A stretch of DNA of 64,000 nt from Acanthochromis polyacanthus (lineage: Eukaryota > Chordata > Actinopteri > Pomacentridae). The stretch spans positions 27,905,697 through 27,969,696 of the forward strand of contig NC_067125.1 of the NCBI RefSeq assembly GCF_021347895.1, written 5' to 3'. Position numbers and translations under genes: made by a program. This document shows positions 27,403 to 39,600 of this stretch, piece by piece; positions within the stretch are counted from its first letter, which is position 1, and every line of letters begins with the position of its first letter. The notes beneath the pieces were generated by a model. It had not been told where the DNA came from. It ran no database searches and saw only the letters and a program-made list of their open reading frames with translations.

Positions 27403-29009
27403 GCCCGCGGGTCCCCGATAACTTTATAGAGACTGAGGTCCACTGAGATTATAATGGACCACAGGCATGGAAGAAAAGCAGCCGTGTGGACTCAGCTATG
27501 ATCCCATGTGGAATAAGAAGAAAAAATACTGCTAAATCACTTGAGAGAATGTGCTTTAAGTTAAAATGTTGCACAATTATCTTGCCAGGCTGATGGGGGA
27601 ATGATAGAAAAAAAGATTTAGGTAGGATAAGGTCGATATAAACTCATTATGTTCCACATGGGCATTAAAAAGTCCCGAAGTTACAAAATTGCATTAGGGA
27701 TTCCTCGAGGGTGTTAAGTATGTCAGCTTATAATTAAAAGTGAAATGATTTACAAACACATAAAGGGCTCATGGATTCACAGCTGGAGCGGATCTGTTAA
27801 GGAGCCGACCTCTGCGCAAAGATAAATAGGCGATATTCAATATGAACCCCTCGGATGATTCAAAACCACAGCACGCACAACTTCAGTTTCACCGATGGCT
27901 CTCCCTGCTACATTTTCAGCTCACAGATCTCTCATGTCCCACACTTATTAAAAACACTCAGAGTATGAGGGACACGAGCAACTAGAAATGCGAAGCGGTC
28001 GCCAGAATAGGAGAATCTACAAACGCACAAAATCCACTAAACTTCAAGACTCACGGCATTTTTCTCTCTCTTCTTTTTTGGTGGTTGTTCGGAAATTAGT
28101 CCTTTCTCCGATCTGTCTTCTCCCTTCATCCGGATAAGAAGAAGGATCTGGTTTGGAAATAAGTCCAAAAAAGCAGGCGGCCGAGACGCAGGAAGCCGTT
28201 GCAGAAAGCGATTGAGATCCGTCTCAAATAGTCCATTGACAATCGTTTGTCCGTGTGGTACACCGAGGCAATAGAGGAGCTGCTATACACAGACCCTCAT
28301 TGTATGAACATTCCTCTTTTGACATGATGCACTCAGATGGATGCAGCGGAGTCCAAACGCACACTCTAGTGGAGTGAAGGAGGAACTGTCCTGCTAAAGC
28401 TAGGACCTCATCAGTGTTTGTTAAATAGAACTTGCAGACAAAAGTGAGTGATGAGGCAGATATCGTTCAGAGATTATGTTTGAGATCCCTTAAAAAAATC
28501 ACGTTTGGGGAGATTTTGCTCACTTGAGACGACGCTTTAAAGGTTTAATGTACTTTAAGCTCTAAGGCGAAACTGGTTTGCATGTGGTGTGTGTGTTTCC
28601 ATGCTGAATTTTAATAACATTTCGTCCACTAGGTGTCAAATTAGATGCAATCTCATAAGAGAAATGGGAAAAAGTGGACTAAGAAAGCTGCTGGTTGTAG
28701 TTAAGCATACAGATCTCACAACTAAAGCTCGCATACACTAAGAAATAAAACCGCATTTACAGCCAAGTTCCAATAAGATCTAATCTGTTTCAGGTTAGGT
28801 GCCAGCTGCTCTGTTACCTCCCCTGCTGCTGTGCCTCGGTGCCCCCAGCTTCAGCTGTTTACGCATATTAAACAGTGAACACTTACTCACCTTTCCAAGC
28901 ACTCTTGCATGTTTATTTACGCAGAAAGGCCGCTTTTATTCAAAACATCTAATCTAACGTTGTGCGTGAAGCCCACAAACAAAATGAGCCATTTTACCTG
29001 TTAACCCTG

Positions 29010-29039
29010 CACGTGATTGGCTCATCCTGACGTCACGTG
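29010..29039. promoter_or_regulatory. CRE / E-box / inverted CCAAT cluster, candidate maml2 promoter
   Basis: Within 30 bases there is CACGTG (29010-29015), ATTGG, the inverted CCAAT box (29016-29020), the full palindromic CRE TGACGTCA (29028-29035), and a second CACGTG overlapping it (29034-29039). CREB/ATF, NF-Y and bHLH factors bind such sites, and the three together are typical of vertebrate proximal promoters. The cluster is about 1.6 kb upstream of the maml2 ATG, so it would imply a long or spliced 5' UTR, or a distal element. Confidence 0.45.
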
Positions 29040-30574
29040 GTCCTGTAGGTGTTGTCCAAATGAGGGTTGGCTTGTTGTGCTTGAAATTGTAGGTGAATTC
29101 AGACTTTCTAACACCTTGCTTGTTTAAATGTATAGCCTACCTGTCTAATATAGAACTTGACTTCTCAGCTACAGTGTAAAGAAACACCTTTGGGTGGGGA
29201 AAACTAGGTTTATTCAGCTGCTTTTGCCTGAATTTTACCCCCTCTCAAGGTGAGTCACTGTATCAGACATACTTTCATTCATTCATCACCTGCTAATTGA
29301 AGCTGATGATCACAGTGGCTTTAGACTTTACTACCATCTAATAGACTCATAGTGGAGGCCTAAGCATCAAAGGTTTTACAGCCACTGATTCACACTGAAA
29401 TTTACAGAAGAATGATGTGTATTTTTGTGACTCAAGAAAGAAAATTAACATAGAGAAAAGCCATACAAAAGTGAGAAGAATGGGTTAAGGCCATTTAGAA
29501 AGAGACCAAGAAGAAATCCGTCCTGTGGAACTCTTGACTTGAATTGCTGCCCTTTAAAAAGTAATTAAAATGTCCTTCGGTTGTTGAAAGTTCAGCGTCC
29601 GGCTCTGGGCTTCTTTGGCATGAGAAGAAAGCCTGGCCATCTGCACATATCTTTAACCACACAAAAACACAAATCCCTTTAGGACTCATACACACGAACT
29701 CTAGAAAATGTCCTCATGGATTCTGAGAAACCCAAACTCATAATTAGCAGTATTTTGTCGACCAATACTGGCCAATGCCGCTCTTGTTATCGAGAAAGTG
29801 ACTCTGTCTACAAGCGGTAAAAGAAAAGAAGTGCTGGTATTATTTAAAAGTTTGCTTGTTTAGCTGCCTCTCTTAGTCACATCAACTAATCTGTCATTGG
29901 AGTCTTGGTTGACCAAAACATGTTTAGCCTGTTAGTCATTTTAATTCTCTTTATGGGAAACAGCCTCGTGTCCAACTGGTCATTACTGGAAAGTGATAGT
30001 CATATCATGAAGCACAATAGCATTCATTTATTAGGTAATTGACTCAATAAGATCCTGGAGAAAAACATTCTTATTTTATTCATACTTCAGTATAGTAATA
30101 TATTGTGTGAAGCAACTAATATTTATAAGTTTTTGGAGTGAAAAGAACTGGAAATATACATTATTGCTGGCTATTTTATGCTGCATTATAGATCCACTGG
30201 TATGTTTTTTTACTTTTAAAAACCCATCACCTGATACTTTATTAATGTCAACAGATGCAGCTGCTGCTTTGCACAACAGGGGGCAGCAGACATCAAACTT
30301 CTGTAAATTCCGAGGTGAAAATATTAAGATATTTTACTCAAATACTGCAAAGAAAAAACACAACATTTCAAGTCACGTATTCAAAATAATACTTAATTTA
30401 AAGTACTGAAATATTGGCAGAAAAATAGAGTTAAAGTATGAATGGAAAAACCAACTTGTTATATAAAATGGTCCCATATTTACAGACTGGATGCTTTCCA
30501 TTCTGTCAATTACTGTATCTGAAATCTCATCTGCACCTACTTATGTCATTTGCACATTCTCATTTGCACATTTC

Positions 30575-30760
30575 TGTATCACTCTTTTATATTCTGTAGA
30601 TTTTTTCTATATTATATTTCAGACATTTTTATCTCATTTCATTACCTCATTCCCTAACATTCTCTTTTGTCTTATTGTTTACCCCTTGATTGAATATCCA
30701 TGTCGCTGCAACAACTTAATTTCCCTCTGGGGATGAATAAAGTCAGTCTAAGTCTATGTA
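30575..30760 (+). mobile_element. LINE-type 3' tail (plus orientation)
   Basis: The sequence ends with AATTTCCCTCTGGGGATGAATAAAG followed by short AGTCT repeats, preceded by a T-rich tract and TTATTGTTTACCCCTTGATTG. In my recollection this CTCTGGGGAT-AATAAAG arrangement is the usual 3' end of truncated fish LINEs. No reverse transcriptase frame remains. Confidence 0.5.
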
Positions 30761-31084
30761 GCGTAAACTTGAAGCAAAATTTAAGAACTATACTGATATA
30801 ATAAACCAACCTGCTCTGCATATAAAACATTGATGTGGAAAGTAAACAGTATCTATAGCTGCCAGGTAGATGCAGTTGAGTAAAAAGTGCAGTATTTTCA
30901 CCTGAAATGTACTGGAATAGAAGCATAAAGTACTTTAAAATAGAGATAGTACTAGTTCTCTTGCAAATATACTTTCCATCACTGTGTAAATTACAGCATC
31001 AATAAAAGTGTGTGTTTGAGAGGTGAATATTGGTGTTGGTTACGGTTTAAAGAGGAACGTTGACACCAAACTTTAACTTCTTGA

Positions 31085-31090
31085 TTTATT
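31085..31090 (-). terminator. gab2: Candidate gab2 polyadenylation signal (AATAAA)
   Basis: The plus-strand TTTATT reads AATAAA on the gab2 strand. It is the first canonical hexamer I find downstream of the stop codon at 33478, which would give a 3' UTR of about 2.4 kb. Further hexamers occur at 30238-30243, 30075-30080 and 30027-30032. Human GAB2 also has a multi-kilobase 3' UTR. Without transcript data the choice is uncertain. Confidence 0.3.
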
Positions 31091-33450
31091 CTACGTCCAC
31101 AGTTAAAGTCTACCATAATACAGGAATAACAAAATCTTGTATTCTCGTGTATCCCAAATTAACTGTACCACATTACCGTCACACTGGCATCATTTCTCAT
31201 ATTGCTTCAAAAAAAAATCAAGACAGTTTGCATACATCAAATGTTAGTAGAGAGAAGGTTTCCTTGTTTGTTTGTTTTTCCTCTATTTCCTTTACAAGGA
31301 TCAACTGCAAAACACACAATAAATTAATAAATTAACACACAAGCAATCTGCAAATGCGTTACAGTAGTAGCAATAACAGTGGTTAAAAAAATGATCTCTA
31401 CAAGTACAGTACGTCAACCCAGTGACAGTCTGACAGTAGATCTGAGCAGTGTTTTCCATCTCGCCCAGTCAGGCTGTCATTTAACATACTACAACTCACA
31501 ATCTACCACAACACATACACAGCTCTTCTGCTTACAGCGGGTCTCTCTAGATAATAAATTACACATCCACTTCACTTTAGAGACTGACAAGGAGACAGGC
31601 TTTTCTTCAGTCTTTTCTTTCCTCTCATGCTCTTTGTGGATCACAGTTCACCCGGGAATGGTTTTGCCAGTGCGGCTTAAACTGCCAGCCATCCCATTTC
31701 AAAAGTAGATCACAAAAAATTCAATGTGGGAATTTGAAAAGGAATAAAACACACACTGTAACAAACCTTAGCTTAATTTAGCCTGATCCTGTCCTTAATG
31801 CATAACACTTGCTTACACGTATCAGTAAAAAATAATGATTAAAAAGAATACAAAAAGCTGTAAAAATGGTAGAAAAACATTAAGAAGTAAACCTTAGTGA
31901 AATAATCAATAACACCATCTCGCACTGCATGGCCTCACTATTCTTATTAAGATCAATTAGGGTTTCACCCTTCAGTGGATCCAGCCCACAATGAAATACT
32001 GGACTTAAGTTGAACTAGAAACTCATCATTCAGTTGCCCTGAATATAATATGGTCCTTTCTCGAATAAGATTGTGAATAATTAAATTTCTCCAAGGCAAA
32101 ATGTACAGTCGAAACTGAAATGAAAATTTAAGGCAAATTAAGCAAAAAGAGTTTAGGAAAAATTTAGTAAACATTCTTTCCTCAACTATTTTCAAGTGAC
32201 TACGATCACTGGCAAGTCTTCATCGTGGCAGGTTGCCTTTGCAAAAAACAAGGACTATGTCCCATTGCTATAATGCACGCTTTGTCTCAGACAAGTGCAT
32301 CGAATTTCTACCAGTCGACAAGATGCACTGCAAATATGTCATTCTATTAATAATTTACATACAGGAAACAATTATTCTTCTGAGACACAGATGTAGTGTG
32401 TGGCATGTCAAAGCCCAAAGACATAAATCAGTGAATTGTTGAGTTCTGGAAAACATAAATATGCTATTCTCCATCCTACAAGGCTTGTATATATGGTCTC
32501 TGGAGAGAGACCGAGCACTTGGAAACTACATCTCCTACTTTATGTTCAGTTCCTGTAACGCAGTATTTTTCTTGGTCAGTGCACACTTACAATGAAATGT
32601 ATTAGAATATTACCTGAAGTGAGTTGGCTGAAGTCAAACCTATAAACATACAAGATGTTTCTTCATCTTGTCTGTCTTGTTTTCTTCATTCTGTACACTT
32701 GGGCATAACTGACTTTGTACCTGTGTTGAAATAATTGGCCTGCCATCCAGCCTGACAGCTGTTAAATATGGTTTGGGCTCATACTTAATTGAAACCGAGG
32801 CAGCAGTCATGTACAGTTATCATTAGGGCTTCTGACACAGGCCTTTGCATATTTGTATGGCTATATTTTTCCCCCTCTCCTTTTACCAGACATGCACTGC
32901 TAAGCTGAAATGATTGCCCGCAGTGAAAATAATCTCTTCACTGCTTCTGCAAGACTCAGCACAAATGATAGATTGAAGTGAAAAGAGAAAGTCAGCCTGC
33001 ATGCCAAAATTGGAGTGCATCTTGGCATTCCTGAGACCAGTAAGCGTACTCCTACAGTATATTAATATGGTTATCGACCAGTTAGCCTCTGCTGCTCAAT
33101 TAAACGGCAGCAATTGAGTAAATTACCAAATAGATGCAAACAAAACCGTTACAGAGGGGTGGGCGGGGCCGCTTCGATCAAACAATGTATTCATGAAGAA
33201 TGGATTGATAGGAAGGATGATATTTTCATACACATTATTAATTGTCCATACACTGTTCTAACAGTCTGCATGAAGAGCTTTGGCAGGGCACTTTACCTGT
33301 ATGGCCTGATATCCTGCATGCTAGCGGTGCACTGCAGTAATAATCATCACAGAGAACAGGCATAGGATAGGCTATGGCTTTCTTTCTTAAACAAACCCAA
33401 ACAGTATTCATAATGATACAAACATGATACTGGAGATGCTCGACTTTTGT

Positions 33451-33464
33451 TTTTTTTTTTTTTT
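33451..33464 (-). repeat. A14 tract at the start of the gab2 3' UTR
   Basis: Plus-strand T run; the gab2 transcript would carry about 14 A beginning 13 bases after the stop codon. It could cause oligo-dT internal priming and false 3' ends in cDNA libraries. Confidence 0.9.
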
Positions 33465-33477
33465 GCGCAGGTCAGTG

Positions 33478-33624
33478 TCAGGACTTGACCCCCTTGGCAG
33501 GTTCAGCAGTAGACTGCCGCACGTCAGTCCACTCCTGCATCGTGCTCTGCAGTGCCTGCGTCTTCTCCTTGTCAACTTGCACGTAGTCCACCTTCTCATC
33601 CGAAGTCACAGAGGATGTAGAGGG
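33478..33624 (-). CDS. gab2: gab2 terminal coding exon 10: second SHP2-binding tyrosine and stop
   Basis: The acceptor is CGCTCCACAG|CCCTC (AG at 33626-33625). It encodes [20 protein letters not shown], then [16 protein letters not shown] and the C-terminus EPAKGVKS, followed by TGA at 33480-33478. VDYVQVD is equivalent to human Tyr643, the second half of the SHP2-binding motif. The C-terminal length matches human GAB2 to within one or two residues. A run of about 14 A on the transcript strand follows 13 bases after the stop. Confidence 0.96.
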   Translation of the reverse strand, partial: PSTSSVTSDEKVDYVQVDKEKTQALQSTMQEWTDVRQSTAEPAKGVKS

Positions 33625-36600
33625 CTGTGGAGCGATAAATGAGGAAGGAGTGAGATTCTGGCCTGAGGGTGGATTATTTTTCGGTAGCAATAAGCCAAAC
33701 ACCGTTAAGTCTACAAAATCATCTGCTTACCTTTCTGTGTGGGCTGGGTGACCCAGGCTGGAAGTCCAGTGCTAGGTAGTCCACATTACCACACTTCCTG
33801 TTGGCTGGGCTGCTGGTGCCACTCACGGCTGGGGAGGTAGACGCTGGGTTCTGCTAATGGGATGGGAGAGAAGTTTCACTCACACAGTGCGTAAGAGAAA
33901 CACGACAACACGTTCATTAATACAAAGAACAAGACGTACTCTCCTCCCCTCCAGCTACTGGCACTCACCATAGCCACATAATTCTCCTCGCTGTCTGCAG
34001 AGTCAGTGCTGGTGATACTTTGTGTAGAGATGGGTCGACAAGGCTGGGAGGGCATGGAGTTCACAGCAGGCCTGAAGCAAAGCAGGCAGAACTGTGAGGG
34101 ACCTCGGGCAGAAATGAAATGCAGCAACAATCTGTACCATCAAACTGCATGTGTGTGTGAGTGGCCCTGGGTAATCTGTCCTGAGTGACTGATATAAGAC
34201 TCACATGGGCCGTGTCCAAGACATGGTGACTGGGCTTTTAAATGGCAGCTCATCAATGATCCCATTCTTCTTCAAATCAAGAGGTGTTGGCTTCGCTGTG
34301 AAAAACAAGAGCACATTGTCACCAAAAGTCGCGGTCTTGACAAAAAACAATTAACAATACAGACCTCGGAGCTCACTTGAAGCCAAAAAAGATGTATATA
34401 TCAGAGAATGAAAGTGGGAAATCAGTCAGAAACTCACATTTCCTATCAGGTTTGAGGTTGCGGTCGATGGGCGGTGGTGCAACATCACTGAGACGACCTG
34501 GCCTGTGACACAAGGAGGCACTACTCATCTTACGGGCAGGTAATGTTGCAGAGAATCCTGGGAAATCAAAGTGATGTGGCCCAGGGCTCATAGGAATGTA
34601 GATATTCTTAGGACTGTCAGCCTGAGCAGTGCTGAGTGGTGAGGAGCCAGGATTCATGGGCACGTAGTTGTCATCTGAATTGCCACTGTCTGAGCGAGTC
34701 AGAGGGGCTTGGCTTCTCTGGTGTCAAAAGAGACAGAGGGCACATGACTTTCTCAATCTCTGTGGACTCAATATTGCTGGAAAACTGGAACACTCGGTTG
34801 GAATAAATATAGTCAGAATGCATTTTCTGTCTCTGCAGCTTATGATTTTGTACTGACAGTATCTATCCTAGGAGGCAGTGCAGTTAAAGAGAGACTCACC
34901 AGGTAGGAGCTGAACCCATCATTGACAGACTCCACGGACTGGCCTGAGTTGTTGAAATGGATGAGACGATGATGGCTGTTAGTTTCAAAGGAGGAGCCTG
35001 TGGAGAGAGGAGAGAAGAGAAATCAATATTTACCACTGCCATAAACTTTAAAAGGAAAAAAAAAAATACTGCTCAAGTGAAATAGCACAAACATACACAA
35101 GTCAGAGATTGTACAGTGGAGGCCAATTTAGATAAAAATGCCTGGCATTTCAAGAAGTGAACTCGTGTTTCCAATGAAACAAACAGAACACAAGTGACAT
35201 TTCATTAAATGCTTCAGTGGGTTATAATTAGTATTTGCAGCACAGGTGTGTGAACAGCCTGTAGTCTCACTAACAGGGGTCACAAGTCAATTCTTGTCGC
35301 TGGGTATACGAGGCCCGAGCATGGGCTTGGCACAGCCACGAACACAGCAAACTAAGAAGCCATGCATTGTGTCTGCGGGTGCTTTTTTTAATTGCTTATC
35401 AGCCTGGAACGAGGCATTCTGGAGCAGGCTGTATGGCTTGAATTTCATTAGCGTCTCAGCAGAACACTGTCTACTAGACTGGGCTCTTTGTCTCTGCTCA
35501 GCTGCTAGCATTAAGTCAGTAAAAAGAGACATAGAGGAAGAGAGAAAGAGTGAATGAAAAGGGGAGAGGAAACGGTGTCGCTAAGTCACTGCAATACCGC
35601 AAGCTTGTTGACTGATCAAACCAGGCCTGAATTCGAAAACAGGAAGCAGATTAAATACATGATTTCTGTGCGCATCTGCTAGTGTTGTGTTTAGAGAAAC
35701 AAGCAGCATTTAGAAGGAGAGTTGTAGGAAAGCAGTTAAAGGTCAGCGTACCTCTGTACAGCCTGATGTTCTCGACAGCAGGTAGCGTATTCCTGCGTGG
35801 GATGACCGACACTGCAGACGTCATCTCTCCATTCTGGTTTCCTACTGACTGAGGGCTCCCCCACGGACCCTCAGATCCCTGGCTGGGTTTCGGGGGCCTG
35901 GGAGGAGGAGCACAGGATGACTCCGAGCTGGAGGGTGTCAAGGCATTGTGATTCTTATCAAATGTCCGGGGAATCTGATAAAAGGAGCCAGGCGTCGTAG
36001 GAAGGTCATAATTGTCAGGTGAACGGTCGTTGCTGTGCATGGTGGCGAGGGCGTTGCAGGGCGTTTTGAAAGTGTAGACCTCCTCATTTTCCAGCTCAGC
36101 ATCACCTAGAGCGCTGTGAGCCGGTGCCTCGGAGCTGTAGCCCCGCGGAAGTACATAGCAGGCCTCCTGGGGGGAGTCATCATGCTCGGGTAACTGGTGT
36201 TTTCCTGGCTTGGGAAGGCTGTAGAAGCCATGCAGCTGGGCACCCATGCCGTTCAGACAGTGTGAAAAGCCATAGGAGAGTTTCTGAACTGCAGAGTCAC
36301 TTCCAACAAACACATTGCTTCGCGTGGCCTGGGAGAAACTGGCACTCCTGCAACATGGGCAAAGACATACACATAAGCACAAGTCTTTTCACAGAGCCTA
36401 AATGCTTCCTCAGAGGCAGGCATCTGTCTCATACCTCAATGCCAGCCAATTTCAAACAATTAAAAAAAAAAGTCTTACAGTAGCATTTACTACAATGTTG
36501 GTGTAACTACACAACCAGCCACTAGATGGTACCATAGTACTTCAGAGAGAACTTTGACTTTATCTGTGTCTGCATACATTCAATGCACAACATACCTCCG

Positions 36601-39600
36601 TATCCAGTGCCTTTGCACTTTAATACTACTATGACACATGCATTCGGCTTTAGGATGTTTAACATTTACACAAAAAGCCAATTTATTTACGTGTTTTGGG
36701 TGTGTTGACCAGCAGAGGACATCCATGTTAAGAAGGAAAATGCTGTGACTTTCCCAGACTTTCTCAGCCTTGGTTAGGCACCCTAGGGACATGCCTCATT
36801 TATTCTGCCTCCTTTGTAGGGCTTGACCTTGAGTGGCCACTCGAGCAACCATACAGCTTAGACATTTCTAGGCAGTTAGTTGAGCAGTAGCCTGTCTTAG
36901 CTGGCCAGAAACAAATAGAAGATACCCTCAATGAGTCGCTGCTGTACTGCAGAGAAGATCATATCTGTTAGCCTCACTGCAGGCTTCTTCTGGTTATGGT
37001 ACATTTGTATTATAAAAATAACAATTTTGAATGAATAATCTATTTAATATTGACATAACATTTTGCTCTTTCAGGCTCCAGCACCCCCCGTGACCCTAGT
37101 GAGGATAAGGCAGTGTATAGAGGATGGATGGATGGATGGATGGATGGATGGATGGATTTTGCTCTTTCAAACGCTTTCTTTTTCATGTCAAACGGCACGC
37201 AGTGTTTCACAAATTTCTCTTCTTCTGTCTCTCGATTTCAATCATCAATCAGTAATTTTGTTCATCGTCTTGCATCATTGTGGGTACACAGGGGAATTTA
37301 CGTAGGTTAATTCATACCACTGATCATCAGACCTGGGGAGTTTCAGTCTGACATGAGTCATACCCTGCCACCAGTCTTAATTAGCGGACTCACGAAGCAG
37401 AAGGTAGTGACAGAAATATCCGCATAAATATCTGCATAAAGCTGATGAGATGGAGTGTCAGGTTTGATTTTCTGGGTTTCACCGAGGTCCAGTGCGGCAG
37501 ATTTATGTGCAAATCATGTGGCTCAGAGGGCAGTTCTACCCGGGGAGAGTCCAAACCTATAGGAGTGATGAATTGCTGCCTCACCCTCATTGATCATCTA
37601 CTGTGCCGGCTATCTGCTGAATGGCATCATTATTAAGGCTTGGCTTTTGATTCGTAGAAACAGGCACGATGGCAGTGGGAGGTGAGTTGAATGTTAATGA
37701 AAACTCAGGAGCGCATTTAATACAGGCGCTTGGCCATAATCTTCTCCTGCTCAGCATATAGCTGACACAGGCATTCATATGCATATGGATACAGTTACTC
37801 AATCTGTATTCACACCTCTTGACTTGTGCATATCATGGGTCAAATTACAGATCGACTGAATTGTTCAAACACTACTCTGTTTCATGGCCGTATTCAATTT
37901 ATGGTAATTTTGCATTAATGTAATAAAACACTTTTATCTTTGTGGTATTTAGCATAAATTAGTATTCTGCTAGGTACGATCTGTGCAACAATAATTCTCT
38001 ATGGGTATTTGTATTAATCAAAAAATCTGTGCAATACCACAGCTATGAGCAATAATTTTATTTTTAGAAGTAGCACTTGTATATTTTGGTTTATTTTCAT
38101 TCCTATGCTACATCCCTTAAATGTTTGCACTATCTTTGCTGTCATAATACTGAAAATCTTCCTACTGTGAGATTAATAAAAGCTTATCTTACCTTATAAT
38201 GAATCAAAAATGAGTACCCATTTGATTGTTTTATCTTTATACTACTTATTTCTCCAAAATAAATGTGCTGACTACGTTAGAAAATGGAATTCTCATTGCT
38301 CACCCACGCAACCTTTTAACAATGCTTTACCACATGCACTTGAACACACACAGACATACAGCAGCGGAATAGTTCTCCCCCCCTATAACAGTAGTTCTAA
38401 CCCTTAGGGGCTTCCAAGCAGAGGAAGCTCCGTAAATCTGTATGTTGACCTGCATTAACAGAAAACAGGAAACTGACACAGGACTCCTGAGGGGTCATGA
38501 CCTTTACCGTGCACTTTCTGTCTTCCTGCTCATGCACTGGTGGAGGAGGAGGTAGTCCTGGGGTGCACTGTTGGACAGCGAGCTGTGGTGTGAGTGGCGC
38601 ACAGGCACATCAAAGGTGAAGAGCACTGGCTGGCTAGAGTGGATGGGGGCAGAGGACTTGCGCTCTCCGGTCAGGGGACCCATTGAGCCGGTGACATCTG
38701 CTCCAACAGACCGAGGCATATGGTGTAACCTGCCATCTGCAGACAGAAGAAATGGGAGTGATTGATTATTTAAAGAACATGTTTTTTTCCCCCCACTCTT
38801 TCTCGGTTCTTTTTCTGTAGACTGCACATGCCATGCAGTGTTGTGTGACAGAAATGAATAATCAGCCGAGGAGACATCCCTTACACATTTGAATTAAAAG
38901 TACCATGCACAATTCACCTGATGGTTTTGGGCCTTTCTGTGACCTTGCATTGCATGGTCTTGTAGTCCTGCATTTAGTAGCTTTCATTCTGCACTCTAAT
39001 CAATAGAGATGAGGGATTTGTCTCAAGGGAGGAGAGAAAACAGTATCCTTCTGCTTTTTGGACTGCAGAGTGCAAGTGGTTGAACAGCACATGATCCAAG
39101 TTATCCTTTTTGACCCGGGTCAATGTGCTTCAGTTGATTTTATTGAGCTGACCATTGTTTTCCACTGTGGGACTGTGTGAGCAACATGGTGTTACAGTCT
39201 TATTGTTTCTGAGTGACATCCCTGATATTTCCATTGAAAGACTACAAAGAAGAGACAAACTGGAGATGGGGATGCTGGAAATAGACTGGGCAGGGAGCCA
39301 AAATGAGGAGGTGCACACTGAGCTGTAGGAGTAGAGAGTGGGCGGCCCACTGATCCATCGACCCATGGTGCTGTGTGCAACACTAGCTGATGGGGGAGAG
39401 GGAAAAAAAAAACTCTGCCGCCGCTGAAAGTAATCTCTCTCTTTCACTGGTCCAGTAAATGCAAGGTTTAGCATGAGCATGTTTATGTAAGAACAATGAG
39501 ATCTGCTGCAGCCTAAAGAGTAATTATTTTAAGTACAATAACGCTATTGATTATTGTTTAATCTGATGTAAAAAAAATATAGTGAAAATGCTCAACATAA

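Larger units (their letters stand above)
27403..33477. other. gab2-maml2 intergenic region with maml2 5' UTR/promoter and gab2 3' UTR
   Basis: This is about 6 kb between the gab2 stop codon and the maml2 start codon; both genes are read on the minus strand. The part next to maml2 must contain its 5' UTR and promoter. Candidate signals are a CRE/E-box/CCAAT cluster at 29010-29039 and a weak TATA-like CTATTTATC (minus strand) at 27821-27829. The part next to gab2 is its 3' UTR. The nearest canonical minus-strand AATAAA I find is at 31090-31085, about 2.4 kb past the stop. A LINE 3' tail lies near 30575-30760. I see no other gene. Confidence 0.7.
33625..34899 (-). other. gab2 introns 5-9 (short introns)
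   Basis: Introns of about 182, 142, 133, 115 and 106 bp separate exons 5-10. All have GT-AG ends; donors are GTGAGT (four times) and GTAAGC (once). No repeats or other features are seen in them. The compactness contrasts with the more than 10 kb introns at the 5' end. Confidence 0.85.
36348..38507 (-). other. gab2 intron 3 (2.2 kb)
   Basis: GT at 38507-38506, AG at 36349-36348. It contains a GGAT microsatellite attached to a retroelement-like tail (37078-37157) and a LINE-like 3' tail near 38080-38195. No gene is seen. Confidence 0.8.

Noticed and set aside
39130..39480. 116-codon minus-strand frame in gab2 intron 2 that could be an extra gab2 exon
   Set aside because: No GAB similarity; exon 2 joins exon 3 directly in the correct phase (CATG|ATGGC gives Asp-Gly).
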